This document shows, one piece after another, positions 24,713 to 34,243 of a stretch of 64,000 nt of DNA (positions are counted from its first letter, which is position 1; each line of letters begins with the position of its first letter). Source of the stretch: Diogma glabrata (Eukaryota; Arthropoda; Insecta; Diptera; Cylindrotomidae). The DNA is taken from assembly GCA_963693315.1 (NCBI GenBank), contig OY856188.1, positions 190,437,811 through 190,501,810 on the forward strand, given 5' to 3'. The position numbers were made by a program, and so were the translations under genes. The notes below the pieces were generated by a model that did no database searches, was not told where the DNA came from, and worked only from the letters and a program-made list of their open reading frames with translations.

Positions 24713-26014
24713 ATTTTAATGTATTACTTTTAAGATATTATATAATTACACTGTACATATTTTTTCATGGAAATAATAGTACATTATATACCAAGGTATA
24801 TAGTAAGCTATTATTCTTCTTTACCGCAGTATATATAGAATTTTTCTACTACTAACACTAATTATCATTTTTGATTTGATTAGATTTTGATGTTAGTCAT
24901 TTTCCATTTCATTTTTTTAATATTTCGAAATATCAAATAGCCTGAAAATTTAGTTTTAATAAAATAAAACACTGAAATGTAATTATTATTATTTACCGCT
25001 TATTTTTATTACTGACCTAGACTAGGGTGAGAAAAATGACTACATAGGAATAGGAACTACAAAATGACTACAGAGGAATTTTCCACTTCACCACAATTTT
25101 AAATTGTGTGATGTAATGCAATCTATCGAGAAAAAAAAATCTTACATGTCCCAAATTTTGTTTTTTCTATTGTTTTGGACCATCCTCTATCTATATAGCC
25201 AATAAAAGTTTTGGTGTACATTTCGTGACATTCCTGAGTAGGATCTTGATCCACTTTGGTAAATGATCCAGGTTCACTTGAAAATGGAAGATCTGGATTC
25301 TGGATTAATTTCAAAATAGGACAAAATGGCGAGAGGTCTCCCGAACACTTCTAAGTTTAAATCTTCAATAACTTCTAATCCTGGCTTTCGATCTTATTGA
25401 AACTTGGTAGTTGGTATATAAGGTTTTAGTACCGTTTCTAATATTTCTGCTTACCAAATTCCGGTTAAAAAGTTTTTTCCAGGTGTTGCCAACACTTACA
25501 GATCGATTTTCATGAAATGTTGGTAAAACTTTTCAAATATGATGGAAAAGATTTAAATAGGGGGCCACAATACAACAGGTGGTTTTTTCACTATGGTTTC
25601 AATGTTTGTTGGGAGCATACAACATTCGTTCGTGAATGAATTTTGATGACACTTTGGAAAAAGATGCAAATATGTATGGCAAGAAGTTGATTAGTTTTTT
25701 AGCGATATTAAACAAAGTGGTGGGAGATCCCCAGGCAACTGTGATTTTGAAAACTTCATAACATCTGCACCTGATAATCGAATTGGATGAAACTGATGAG
25801 CTAATTAATCGCATAAAATAATGAACATATTGAGGGATTTGTAGCTAATCAAATTGCTCCTATTAATCGAAAGCGGTTATGTCGCAGTTTTGAGTATGGA
25901 AAGAATAAATGGAAGCAACTGAATAGAAACATACTCTTGATTCTTCTGATGAAATAAAAGTGTAATTAAAATATTATCAAGATATTATAAAGAATCTTAG
26001 GTTGCACTATAAAA
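24713..26014. other. Noncoding region downstream of Hsc70
   Basis: The first part is the probable Hsc70 3' UTR, with AATAAAATAAAA at about 24958-24969 as candidate polyadenylation signals. From about 25020 a short duplicated AAAATGACTACA(T/G)AGGAAT is visible (25034 and 25063). I recognise no gene; the small minus-strand frames at 25123-25314 and 25599-25814 show no domain. Confidence 0.4.
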
Positions 26015-26569
26015 ATGAATATTATATGGAGAAAAAACAAGAAGAATAAAATAAAACAATCCACAACGCTGTCATCATTTCCGAATGTTGATAAAAAACT
26101 ACTTGAAGAAACTATTACTAAAGTAAAAAATGTTTATAAGAACTATTCCATACGCAGATTAATGCCAGATAAAATTGATACGATATCTACAAAACACGGA
26201 AGTGAACAAATATTTCTCCAAAAACGGTTACTGTTATGCACATTAAATGAAGCATGCGTTGAGTTTAAAAGCAAATTACCATAATTAAAAGTAGGGCTCA
26301 CAAAATTTGCAAGTCTTCGGCCTGTTGAATGCGTAAAATTAGCGCATAAAGTTCGTAATGTGTGTGTCTGCACAATCCATCAAAACTTGAAACATATATG
26401 TTTCAATATTCAAAATTTGTTAGTTGTGGTAAATTACATGATGAATGTCATTCATTAAAGTGTGTCATTCAAGAAATGTGCTGAAAATCTTAAAAACTAG
26501 CAGAAAAATTACATGAAAATTATAAAACTAATGAAAATTTTGAGGTGAAATACATGCAATGGAATACCA

Positions 26570-26960
26570 CCCATACAAGGTTGTACAACTGGTTCAGTAA
26601 TGGTCCATTACTGGCAGCCAGTAATGCAGCAATGGGCGAGTACTGGCAACCACAACTGGGCCATTAACATAATTTTACTGGATGATAACTTCGGACAATA
26701 AATGGTTGCCATTTTTGGGCCAAATACTGGCAACCATAACTGGGCCGTTAAAAAAAAATATACATTATTATCATATGTAAATTTAAATAAATTAAATACA
26801 AACTAATTTAAAATAAAATAAAAATGACGGAAAAAATTTAAAACTTCTCATACAACTGGTTCAGTTGCAAGAATGGCTGAGTAATGGCAAACACCGCCCT
26901 AACTCCGCCGGAGTACTGGAGTACTGCCATTAAAAAAATATAAAATAATATAATACTTAG
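26570..26960. repeat. Repeat with CTGGCAACC / TACTGG words
   Basis: Short interspersed words (TACTGGCAACCA, GGCCATTAA, ACTGGTTCAG) recur several times in both orientations, and related words (TACTGGCCCA(A/G)TAACAATAGCCAAGTA) appear at 28110-28290. The two clusters probably form the ends of one non-coding element that now surrounds the tRNA-like repeats. Confidence 0.5.
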
Positions 26961-27364
26961 GATGTTAATTAGAATAGAAATATTCCCCATTCTATGAATT
27001 CACACAAAGTATTGTCTAGAAATTTAATGCAAAAAATACCATATAATGTAAAAGCATTTCCATAATATGGAGTCTAATGACAGTGGAAAAATTCAACTTA
27101 AGTAAAATATAATTAAGTGATGAAGGAGTGATGAAGAAGTTTCAACTTTGAAATTGTCATCGCCTCAACGGCGTATCGATAGCGTGTCTGCCCAAGGATT
27201 CGAGCCGGGCACTGACGAGGGTAGGTTCGAATCCGATCCGAAACACGTAAAATGTGAATTGTAGTTTTTTTCTGAGAAACTTCAAACCATACCTTTGAAT
27301 TGAAAATATTCCAATTACTTCTTTACTTACTTGAGTTTAATTGATCTCAAAAATCCAAAATAAA
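26955..27364 (+). repeat. 410-bp repeat copy 1, contains tRNA-derived SINE-like core
   Basis: Almost identical to 27480-27879 in direct orientation. The core at about 27160-27245 has a GAATCC-type B box (AGGTTCGAATCCG at 27223-27235) and, about 50 bp before it, a weaker A-box-like CGATAGCGTGTCTG. This spacing suits an RNA polymerase III promoter derived from a tRNA. Copy 1 has an 11-bp extra GAGTGATGAAG-type duplication and lacks one base in the A-box region relative to copy 2. Confidence 0.7.
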
Positions 27365-27479
27365 TTTAAATTCCCTTAATGTAGTCTAATGTTAATACAT
27401 ATAGAACTACAAATTGACCAAGTGTCAGCTATTAATTTCACATTGATTGGAAACAATCAATAATGACTATACAATCGTA

Positions 27480-27879
27480 ACTTAGGATGTTAATTAGAAT
27501 AGAAATATTCCCCATTCTATGAATTCACACAAAGTATTGTCTAGAAATTTAATGCAAAAAATCCCATATAATGTAAAAGCATTTCCATAATATGGAGTCT
27601 AATGACAGTGGAAAAATTCAACTTAAGTAAAAAATAATTAAGTGATGAAGAAGTTTCAACTTTGAAATTGTCATCGCCTCAACGGCGTAATCGATAGCGT
27701 GTCTGCCCAAGGATTCGAGCCGGGCACTGACGAGGGTAGGTTCGAATCCGATCCGAAACACGTAAAATGTGAATTGTAGTTTTTTTCTGAGAAACTTCAA
27801 ACCATACCTTTGAATTGAAAATATTCCAATTACTTCTTTACTTACTTGAGTTTAATTGATCTCAAAAATCCAAAATAAA
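27480..27879 (+). repeat. 400-bp repeat copy 2, contains tRNA-derived SINE-like core
   Basis: Direct duplicate of 26955-27364 with a 115-bp spacer between the copies. The B box AGGTTCGAATCCG lies at about 27738-27750. The shared region begins ACTTAGGATGTTAATTAG and ends CCAAAATAAA. The full-length similarity, including non-SINE flanks, points to local segmental duplication rather than two independent SINE insertions. Confidence 0.7.
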
Positions 27880-28084
27880 ATAATATTTTTTATACATAAA
27901 TTTAAATAAATTATCTACAAAATAATTAAAATAAAATAAAAATGAAAATAAATTAAAACATATACCAACCTTTTCTTTATTACCATAGTCTTTCAACCGA
28001 CAATGCGATAACTAAACTGTATGTGAAATTTTTCAAACTATGTATTTCTAAAAGGGATAATACTCTAGTGAAATTTAAAAAAAT

Positions 28085-28290
28085 GACATAGATCGGCAAA
28101 TTCATGGCTACAGTACTGGCCCAATAACAATAGCCAAGTAATATTTACCATTCATGGGCCAGTGCTTGGCCATTCAAAGGTAACAATATACTGGCTATTT
28201 CCTGTAAACCATAGATCGGCCGATGATTGGTTCTAGTACTGGCCCAGTAACAATAGCCAAGTACTGTTAACCATTAATGGACCAGTACTT
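28085..28290. repeat. Short tandem/inverted repeats of CAGTACTGGCCCA type
   Basis: Two tandem units of about 110 bp share GATCGGC, TACTGGCCCA(A/G)TAACAATAGCCAAGTA, ACCATT(C/A)ATGG(G/A)CCAGT(G/A)CTTGGCC. The last unit ends directly at the second fragment of the mobile-type gene. Confidence 0.6.
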
Positions 28291-28614
28291 GGCCGTATGT
28301 CCATGTCTGGCAAAACCTACTTGGGCACCGATCGATGTAATTTGGACACGTTCATCGATTCTTCTTCAGCATTTATACATAAATTAACAGACAGCCTAAA
28401 ATTATTAATGCCTCACCAATTTATTGCTCAACAGCTCATGCAGTATTTGGAAAACACAAAATCAAACTTGAAAGCGGGAGAGTGCTTAGTACTTCACGAT
28501 TTTTTGGAAAATTACTCTTTTTTCATTCAAGATTCTGTGCAGAGTTATCATTGGCATACTGCCGTGCTAAGCTCAATGGTTGTAACTTGCTTTTTTGTCA
28601 AAAATGAGTTATGA

Positions 28615-29040
28615 TTCTAAGATGATATAATAACAATCGATGGACATTTTTATCATATAATTAAACCATTTTATTAATTTTTTCATTCACAAACTACTCT
28701 ATTAAATATGCCGTATCTTCTTTAAAAGTATCAAATTTACTATTAAATTATCCAATAATTAATATTTTATTAACATTAACAAATAATATAACCTTCTATC
28801 TCTCTGATTCAAAGCAAATTTGAAATTTTTTACTATAAATATAGTTTTGATTAGTTGTGTTTACAGTCAAACATTGAAAATTTAAAATTGATAATATCTC
28901 GAAATGTCAAAAATACAAGTTATCACTTCTGTGCTTAGCACGGTAGCATAATTCACAAACTCCCCGTTTTTAATATATTCTAATTACATATTCACCTACT
29001 GTTCAAGGTATCGGTCACTTAAATTTTGTTATTGTCTCTG
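28615..29040. other. AT-rich spacer
   Basis: No coding sequence or repeat recognised. Confidence 0.4.
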
Positions 29041-29054
29041 ATATAACTGAACAT

Positions 29055-29215
29055 AGGGTGACCATCCGTCCTCTTTTTATATAGGATTTGTCCTCTTTTA
29101 GACCTCCGCTCTTTTTGTCCTATCTCTTTTTTGCACCATAATCTTGTCCTATATTGGCAGTTTGTCCTCTAAATGTCATCTTTTTGTCCTCTTTTTAAAA
29201 TGTCCTCTTTTTAAA
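29055..29215. repeat. Cluster of TGTCCTCTTTTT motifs (possible transposon terminus)
   Basis: After ATAGGGTGACCATCC at about 29053, the word GTCCTCTTTTT or a close variant recurs about eight times in 150 bp. Clustered subterminal motifs next to a terminal-looking word are typical of hAT- or CACTA-type transposon ends. No matching opposite end was found in the window. Confidence 0.45.
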
Positions 29216-29659
29216 ATTTTCTTGCAAAAAACACGAAAAACGTAGATATTTTACTGATCGTGTTGAAAAGCAAGAAGTTTTCCTAGTTTTTGAAAACAGA
29301 TTATCGAATTATTCTGATAGTTCAACTAAAACACGATGGTATGTCACTCTTTTCTGCTGTTGAAAGAGTATTGAAATTGAATAAAGCGTTAAAACAGTAT
29401 TTTTGTCTATAGCAAAACCACCAGTTTTCAAACTGTTTAGGAGAATCTGTTAAATGAGGCATTTTTGTTTTTGTCACATTCGGTGGTCAACGTTTTCCAC
29501 CTCAACATAAAAAAAATAGAGAAAAAGCATAATTCCATGATTCAAATAATGAGTAATTTAGAATAAGTGCCCTTTGAACTTTGAGGAAGGAATAAATAAC
29601 AATTTCTCCCCTGGATTAACTTTAAATGTTTTAAAGAAAAATAAAGAAATGGTTAACGA

Positions 29660-30709
29660 ATGAATGTACAGCTTTCAAAAAAAAGTAAGAACATTTTAAA
29701 CTTCCTCAGGTTCGCTGGCAATAAAGAAACCTACAGAGAAGTGGCGAACTTGTTTAACATTACCCAATCGGTTTTTTACAAAATCATAACAATGATGTTG
29801 AAATTTTTTAGCTCCGACTATTATACGATTTCCAGAAATGGAAGAAGAAAAATTTCAAACATCATATGAATTTGAACAGGTAAAATGAAATATTTTAGTT
29901 AATATATTACTTTTAGAACCAATTCAGGAAGAAAATCTTATCCAATCATAGTTCCTTGTATAAGATTTGATTGAATTTTGATTGTCTTATTTTTAGACTT
30001 TATTGTCTTTAAATAATCCAAAAATGATAAATCTTAACATTGCAATCTTAACAAATTTTAGGTAGCTGGATTTCCAAATGTTCTTGGCTGCATCGACGGG
30101 TGCTACATATACATAAGAAAGCCAGCACACAAAATCCGCTCAACCTATGTGAATCGGCATGGATTGATATCCATAACACTTCAGGGTGTATGTGATGCGA
30201 ACAAAAAGTTTTTGGACGTTTCCGTGGGGTACTCAAGTAAAATCCACGATTCTTGCATTTTCAAACTATCGTCATTATCAAAAAGACTGCCAGCCATTTG
30301 TGGTGAAAAATACCACGTTTTAGGAGATGCCGCATACCACCTAAGAGAATTCCTCATAACTCCTTATAAAGATTATGGAAATTTAAATGAGGAAAAAAAC
30401 ATTTTCAATAAAATACACAGTCAAAACAGAGTAAAAATAGAAAACTGCTTTGGTTTATTGAAGCAAAGATTTAGGCAGCTTATCAGACTTGACTTTAAAA
30501 CAGTCGAAAGAATGGCTAGTTTTGTTCAAGCAAGCTGCGTGCTTCACAATTTGTGTATAGAAGATGGTGATTTTTGGGTCTTAGATGACATAGAACAAGA
30601 TGTATCAAGACGTCGTTCTACTGTGGATCTAAATCAATGCAGTGTGTCAGAAGCAATTTTAACACATTGTGGGGAGTTAAAAAGAACTCTTTTAACAGAA
30701 CGATTGTAA
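29660..30709 (+). pseudogene. PIF/Harbinger (HARBI1-like) transposase with one frameshift
   Basis: Exon 1 (29660-29879) holds a helix-turn-helix region: LRFAGNKETYREVANLF, then SVFYKIITMM. A one-base shift near 29825 moves the frame to one ending EEEKFQTSYEFEQ. The intron 29880-30061 has GTAAAA...TTTTAG. Exon 2 (30062-30709) carries the DDE_Tnp_4 nuclease: NVLGCIDGCYI (first Asp), STYVNRHGL, VLGDAAYHL (second Asp) and RVKIENCFGLLKQRFR (Glu). All three catalytic residues are present. The protein would cut and paste Harbinger elements and normally needs a partner Myb/MADF protein, which is found on the opposite strand at 34.2-35.1 kb. The shift and the short N-terminus suggest an inactive copy unless the frame is a sequence error. 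Confidence 0.85.
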
Positions 30710-31185
30710 GTTTTTATTAATTAAAATCCAAAATTACATTCGCTTATTAAAATTAATATAAATAAATTCCTTAAAAATTATTAATTTATAACCTCAAACC
30801 AAAGTTAACTTACAAAGTTACAATAACTTTGAATTAAAAAAAATGTTTTTATTATTTTTAATTTTTAAAATTTTCTCTTTCTAGGAACTCATCATACAAT
30901 TTAACTTAACTCAACTACAATAAATATCACCAACTATTATTCCATCAAGCCAAACAAATCTAAATATGTTCTTTTTAACTCCAGATCCACAGCAAGAACC
31001 ACGTCTTCTTTCTACTTCTGTTTCTATTTCATCTACGACCAACACCGTTTTCGATTACAAATTCTCTAAGTGGATACGACATCTCCTAAAAGGTGGTATT
31101 TTTCACTACAAATACCTGAAATTCTTTTTTATATTGATGATAATTTGAATATCCTTGAATCGTGGCTTTTGCTTGAGTTATGTAC
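30710..31185. other. Spacer after the transposase
   Basis: AT-rich. A small plus-strand frame at 30966-31148 shows no domain. No terminal repeat was identified. Confidence 0.4.
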
Positions 31186-31187
31186 TG

Positions 31188-31332
31188 AAGTGTTATGGCT
31201 ACCAACCCATGCCGATTTACATAGGTAGCTAGCTCGGCAAAACATTTCAAAAGCATTGTTATGATTATCGAACATGTTGGCCAATTCTCTGTACGTATCT
31301 TTATTCGGAGAATCTGAAAAAGTTTCACATGT
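31188..31332 (-). pseudogene. Antisense remnant of a second Harbinger transposase
   Basis: On the minus strand, 31330-31268 encodes a peptide with NKDTYRELANMF, matching NKETYREVANLF of the 29.66-kb transposase. After a deletion, 31220-31188 gives TYVNRHGLVAITLQ, matching the exon 2 segment with STYVNRHGLISITLQ. Some 120 residues between them are gone. It belongs to a related but different copy and directly abuts the Cul4-like sequence. Confidence 0.75.
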
Positions 31333-34220
31333 TGCAATTCAAACTTCAAAATCAATTGCCTACTCGCTAGAAGAATTATACCAAGCGGTTGAAAATCTTT
31401 GAAGTCATAAAATGGATTCTCAAGTTTATTCAAAATTAACTGCATTAACTGAACAACATGTCAAAACAAACATAAAACACTTTTTAACTAATAGTGTTGA
31501 TAAATTGGTAAATATTAATCATCTCTGTTTAGATTGTTTTATTAAAACTGATTTTTTTTTTATCTATTTAAGGTTTACTTGAAGAATATGAATGAATGTT
31601 GGCAATCACAGTCCACTGTGTTTTAGGATAGGAAAATTGGGAACTTTATTACCCGGTGATGTTTTCCTAAACATGTATATATTTTTGGAATCCTTGTGGC
31701 TTAAGGATTCTAAAAATGTCAAAATATTTGACCTCACCCCCCGGGGGGGGGGGGAAGTAGCCCCCCCTGAGGGGGAACTTGAGACGCTATTGCAAGGTGA
31801 CAGATTCATGTCCAGGTAGCTTAAGTTTAAAGTTTGGGGTCAATTGAAGCAATAGGTCATGAGAAATTGACCTTCAAATGTCAAAAAATGACCAATATGG
31901 GGCTACTTTAGGTCAAGTTTTTCGAAAAATGTGCAACTTTGTGTACGAGTTTTGAAATGAAATAGGTAGTCTGGACACCCAACTAATGTATTCAGGTAAA
32001 ATTAGGATTACACATCATGACCTGGCTTACATAATGACCTATATTTTTGACAAAAACCAAAAATTGCAAAAATTTAAAACATGGCTAAATCAATCCAATT
32101 TGCACACCAAATTGAAGATCTAACACTGAAAATCAATTTATGTACTTGCATAATGTTAATATAACCTCACTGTGCCATAGACACTGTGCCATGGACTCCT
32201 CAGAGCTGCTCGCTCGCTATTAGACTTCATTTGCAATGGGGTTTATTTTCAGCTCTGGGGCGTAAAGTCCCACATACCCCTTTGAGCTTGGGGAGTCTAT
32301 GGAGAGAATTTGGCAAGATTTTTAGTTCTTGCCAACATTATGCCCATATACCGGGGCAGACTCGGTCCAAACAACTCGTAGAACTCTTTCAATATATTTT
32401 GCACCCAACTCAATTCTTAGTGTTTAAACCCTGCCTGCTATTTTTAAAATTTTGGTATTAAATTGTGAAATTATCATTACGAAAATATAAGACACAACAC
32501 ACATTGATAAAATATTATGAAAATGAAAGCATGTGTCACAAAGGTTAAGTATAGTACATATTCGTAAAGGAAATTAATTTTGCTTTCGAATGATGTATTG
32601 GTTATGTGGGATTCACAAGAAATTTTTTAAACTTTTTTGAAAGGTCATAACTTTTGACAGTGAGGTCATATTAACATTATGCAAGTAGTAATTTAGCCGT
32701 GCTAAATTAATTTAGCCATGTTTTAAATTTTTGCAATTTTTGGTTTTTGTCAAAAATATAGGTCATTATGTAAGCCAGGTCATGATGTGTAATCCTAATT
32801 TTACCTGAATAGATTAGTTGGGTGTCCAGACTACCTATTTCATTTCAAAACTCGTACACAAAGTTGCACATTTTTCGAAAAACTTGACCTAAAGTAGCCC
32901 CATATTGGTCATTTTTTGAAATTTGAAGGTCAATTTCTCATGACCTATTGCTTCAATTGACCCCAAACTTTAAACTTAAGCTACCTGGACATGAATCTGT
33001 CACCTTGCAATAGCGTCTCAAGTTCCCCCTCAGGGAACACAAACAAACACGTACAGTTCATCGTTTATTAATGTTAATAGAAAAGGAGCGTATTGGTGAC
33101 ACTGTGGTTATCACGTTACACAAAAGTCTTCTGAGAATGCTTACTGATTTACAAATCTATCAAGATGCATTTGAAGATAAAGTTTTATTGGCCAAAAAGC
33201 AGTTATATCAAGCGGGGCTTCAAAGAACAATGCAGGAACTGGAAGTAACCGAATACTTAAATTAATTAATACTTAAATTAGACTTCAAAGATAAAATTTA
33301 TAATATTGTGAATAATTGTTTTGACCGTAACGACAAATTTTTAAATTCGTTACATGAAGCATTTGAATTTTTTGTCAATCATCGTGCTAATAAACCAGCT
33401 GAGTTGATTGCAAAATACGTTGATATGAAATTTAAAGAGCGAGAAATAAAAAAGCAATGGAAGAAGAATCAGAACAAATATTAAATAAAATCATGGTTTT
33501 GTTTAGATTTATTCACGGTAAAGATGTTTTTGAAGCATTTTATAAAAAGATAATAATAGATTATTTTTATTTGAATCGAACAAACGATTTCATGATTTTT
33601 ATTGATTATTCTAGGACTTAGCAAAAAGACTTCTAGTAGGTAAATTAGCTTCTGTAGACGCAGAAAAAAATATGTTATCTAAATTAAAGCAAGAATGCTG
33701 TGGGGGATTTACATCCAAGCTGGAAGGAATGTTTTAAGATATGGAACTCAGTAAAGACATCAATATCGCATTTAGGCAAGTAAACTTTTTTACATTAATG
33801 TAATTAAATTTCATAACATTATTTTGTTTATTTTAGCATATGCAAAACACGGAAAGTAGAGAATTATGTTGTATAGATTTGACTGTAAATATTTTAACAA
33901 TGGGATATCGGCCAATATATCCTGTAACTGAAGTTACAATGCCACATCAGTTAGTTGAACTACAAAATATATTTAATAAATTCTATTTGGCGAAGCATAG
34001 TGGAAGAAAATTACAATGGCAACCAACATTAGGACATTGTGTTTTAAAGGCTCGTGTTATAACAAATATACCCAAAGGTCGGGAAATTGAGGAATCTGAT
34101 AAATTTCAATTTTGCAATGAATTTACAAACAAATTATTTAGAATAAAAATTAATCAAATTCAAATGAAAGAAACATATAATTTTAATTCACTTAATTCAA
34201 ATAATATTTATTTCAAATAA
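31333..34220 (+). pseudogene. Cul4: Cullin-4 pseudogene with retained introns
   Basis: Cul4 is the scaffold of the DDB1-linked E3 ubiquitin ligase. Order of pieces: 31333-31507 (SLEELYQAVEN then a stop where Cys is expected); intron 31508-31572 (GTAAAT...TTTAAG); 31573-31618 (VYLKNMNECWQ); inserted inverted repeat; 33060-33264 (LLMLIEKERIGD, LTDLQIYQDAFEDK, then EVTEYLN and a stop). About 100 codons are missing, then 33276-33549 ([13 protein letters not shown], frameshift, [17 protein letters not shown]). Intron 33550-33614 has its donor GT changed to AT. Then 33615-33779 (LAKRLLVGK, a Lys-to-stop change, DMELSKD). Intron 33780-33836 is consensus. Finally 33837-34220 ([22 protein letters not shown]) with a 60-codon deletion before [13 protein letters not shown]. 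The C-terminal neddylation domain is absent. Introns show that it came from genomic DNA, not from mRNA. Confidence 0.9.
31768..33034. mobile_element. Long inverted repeat element inserted in a Cul4 exon
   Basis: The left arm 31768-about 32175 and right arm about 32660-33034 are complementary over about 370-400 bp. Examples are CTTGAGACGCTATTGCAAGG at 31779 and its complement near 33022, and TAGGTCATGAGAAATTGACC near 31853. The loop of about 480 bp has no recognisable gene; the frame 32186-32461 is not convincing. The termini are (C)CCCTGAGGGGG-like. On the left, about 150 bp between the last Cul4 codon and the arm have no partner on the right. A stretch of about 55 Cul4 codons is missing at this site, so the insertion was accompanied or followed by a deletion. 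Confidence 0.75.
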
Positions 34221-34243
34221 CATACAAAAATAATAATTAAATC

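Larger units (their letters stand above)
26015..28614 (+). pseudogene. Broken mobile-type gene of an unnamed invertebrate family (two pieces)
   Basis: The piece at 26015-26400 carries a helical segment with IRRLMPDKIDTIS, then LQKRLLLCTLNEA, a frame break, and then TKFASLRPVECVKLAHKVRNVCVCTIHQN in another frame. The piece at 28297-28614 has LLMPHQFIAQQ, LENTKSNLKAGECLVLHDF and ENYSFFIQDSVQSYHW. These blocks, in this order, recall an uncharacterised multi-copy protein family of insects and cnidarians. In it a Met-Pro-Gly-Lys-Asp segment precedes a Cys-Val-Cys-x-x-His-Gln-Asn motif and a D-F-x-E-N-Y-S-F-x-Q-D segment. I recall the family but know no function; a transposase-like role is only a guess. 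About 1.8 kb of unrelated repeats (26.57-28.29 kb) separates the pieces, so the gene is disrupted. The Asp of the usual D-F-x-E-N block is replaced locally by His-Asp-Phe-Leu-Glu-Asn. Confidence 0.55.

Noticed and set aside
32186..32461. 91-codon frame in the loop of the inverted-repeat element
   Set aside because: No motif, high content of rare-pattern residues, and no counterpart transposase; treated as chance.
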